Assembly (NCBI GenBank): GCA_947480335.1
Contig: CANKCB010000009.1
Location: forward strand, 41,313-105,312
Length of the DNA: 64,000 nt
From: Gammaproteobacteria bacterium
GTDB lineage: Bacteria > Pseudomonadota > Gammaproteobacteria > Eutrophobiales > Eutrophobiaceae
Reading direction: 5' to 3'
The position numbers and the translations under genes were made by a program. Numbering within the stretch: position 1 is the stretch's first letter; the number at the start of each line of letters is the position of its first letter. Shown piece by piece: positions 63,946-64,000 of this stretch. The notes under the pieces are model-generated. The model was not told where the DNA came from, ran no database searches, and was given only the letters and a program-made list of their open reading frames with translations.

Positions 63946-64000
63946 CCCCTCACCCCTCACCCCTCACCCCTCACCCCTCACCCCTCACCCCTCACCCCTC
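63946..64000. repeat. CCCCTCA heptamer minisatellite
   Basis: About eight perfect tandem units of 7 bp running to the last base of the window, so the true length is unknown. Not a CRISPR: units are contiguous, with no spacers. Confidence 0.9.

Larger units (their letters stand above)
63628..64000. other. Repeat-rich non-coding end of the window
   Basis: No gene. It has the heptamer repeat at the left edge, an inverted match to 59040-59074 (63692-63728), two palindromes of GCCTGCGCGGGAATGAC type (63825-63847, 63881-63898), and the heptamer minisatellite that leaves the window. Confidence 0.75.

Noticed and set aside
63946..64000. Tandem tract at the window end as a CRISPR array
   Set aside because: Seven-base units are directly contiguous with no spacers, and no cas gene is present.

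Overview
The window looks like the chromosome of a free-living gammaproteobacterium of moderate G+C content, without a known close relative that I can name. The best evidence is gene order. One run is moeB, prmC, prfA, hemA, then divergently a TPR lipoprotein, lolB, ispE, tRNA-Gln, prs, rplY, pth and ychF. Another is cutA, dsbD, tlpA-like, aroQ, accB, accC, prmA, a zinc-ribbon protein, dusB, fis, purH and purD. Both are arrangements I know from Pseudomonas-like and sulfur-oxidiser-like Gammaproteobacteria. No phage, plasmid, transposase, integrase or CRISPR gene is visible.

Layout. 0-1.4 kb: hisB and hisH only, closed by a bidirectional terminator. 1.4-13.4 kb (minus): HU-like protein, purine synthesis, Fis, fatty-acid initiation and disulfide/thiol export. 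13.5-18 kb: fxsA, a LemA/GIDE-domain pair, bacterioferritin with its ferredoxin and a Fur-box-like site, dgkA, and a broken lpxR-like gene. 18.1-21.5 kb: an ABC export system of MacAB/Dev type with an FNR-type box upstream. 21.5-33.4 kb: the hemA and lolB-ispE-prs-ychF housekeeping clusters, with a damaged second copy of tRNA-Gln beside the intact one. 33.6-35.5 kb: class II aldolase-like, TauE-like and cysteine-rich proteins.

35.9-37.1 kb holds two gene cassettes (VOC and GNAT proteins) with integron-type attC/core sites but no integrase. They are preceded by a ~130 bp attI-like sequence with a tiny ORF. The same sequence recurs at 58.9 kb in front of another cassette-like gene. 37.2-42.3 kb is an amidoligase operon (C39-like peptidase, RimK-like ATP-grasp, GCS2-like ligase, N-formylglutamate amidohydrolase) with a divergent class II amidotransferase. 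It probably makes and remodels a glutamyl-type peptide or metabolite that I cannot identify.

42.4-58.3 kb is an accessory stress and metal region: two TerC proteins around a UspA, DUF411, beta-carbonic anhydrase, an exported FAH-family protein, rlmI, an NsrR-like regulator, two multicopper oxidases (one with two in-frame stops), a UPF0016 manganese transporter under a yybP-ykoY riboswitch, a SOUL protein and a Csp-like copper-storage protein. 59.2-63.6 kb: an M15 peptidase, trpGDC and purT. The last 370 bp are dispersed palindromes and a heptamer minisatellite that runs off the end.

The strongest leads for something new are the paired attI-like/smORF repeats with integrase-less cassettes, the amidoligase operon, and the tRNA-Gln relic split by a palindromic element. 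Three genes are interrupted (lpxR-like, the first multicopper oxidase, the 58.5 kb cassette gene). Sequencing error cannot be excluded for these from sequence alone.
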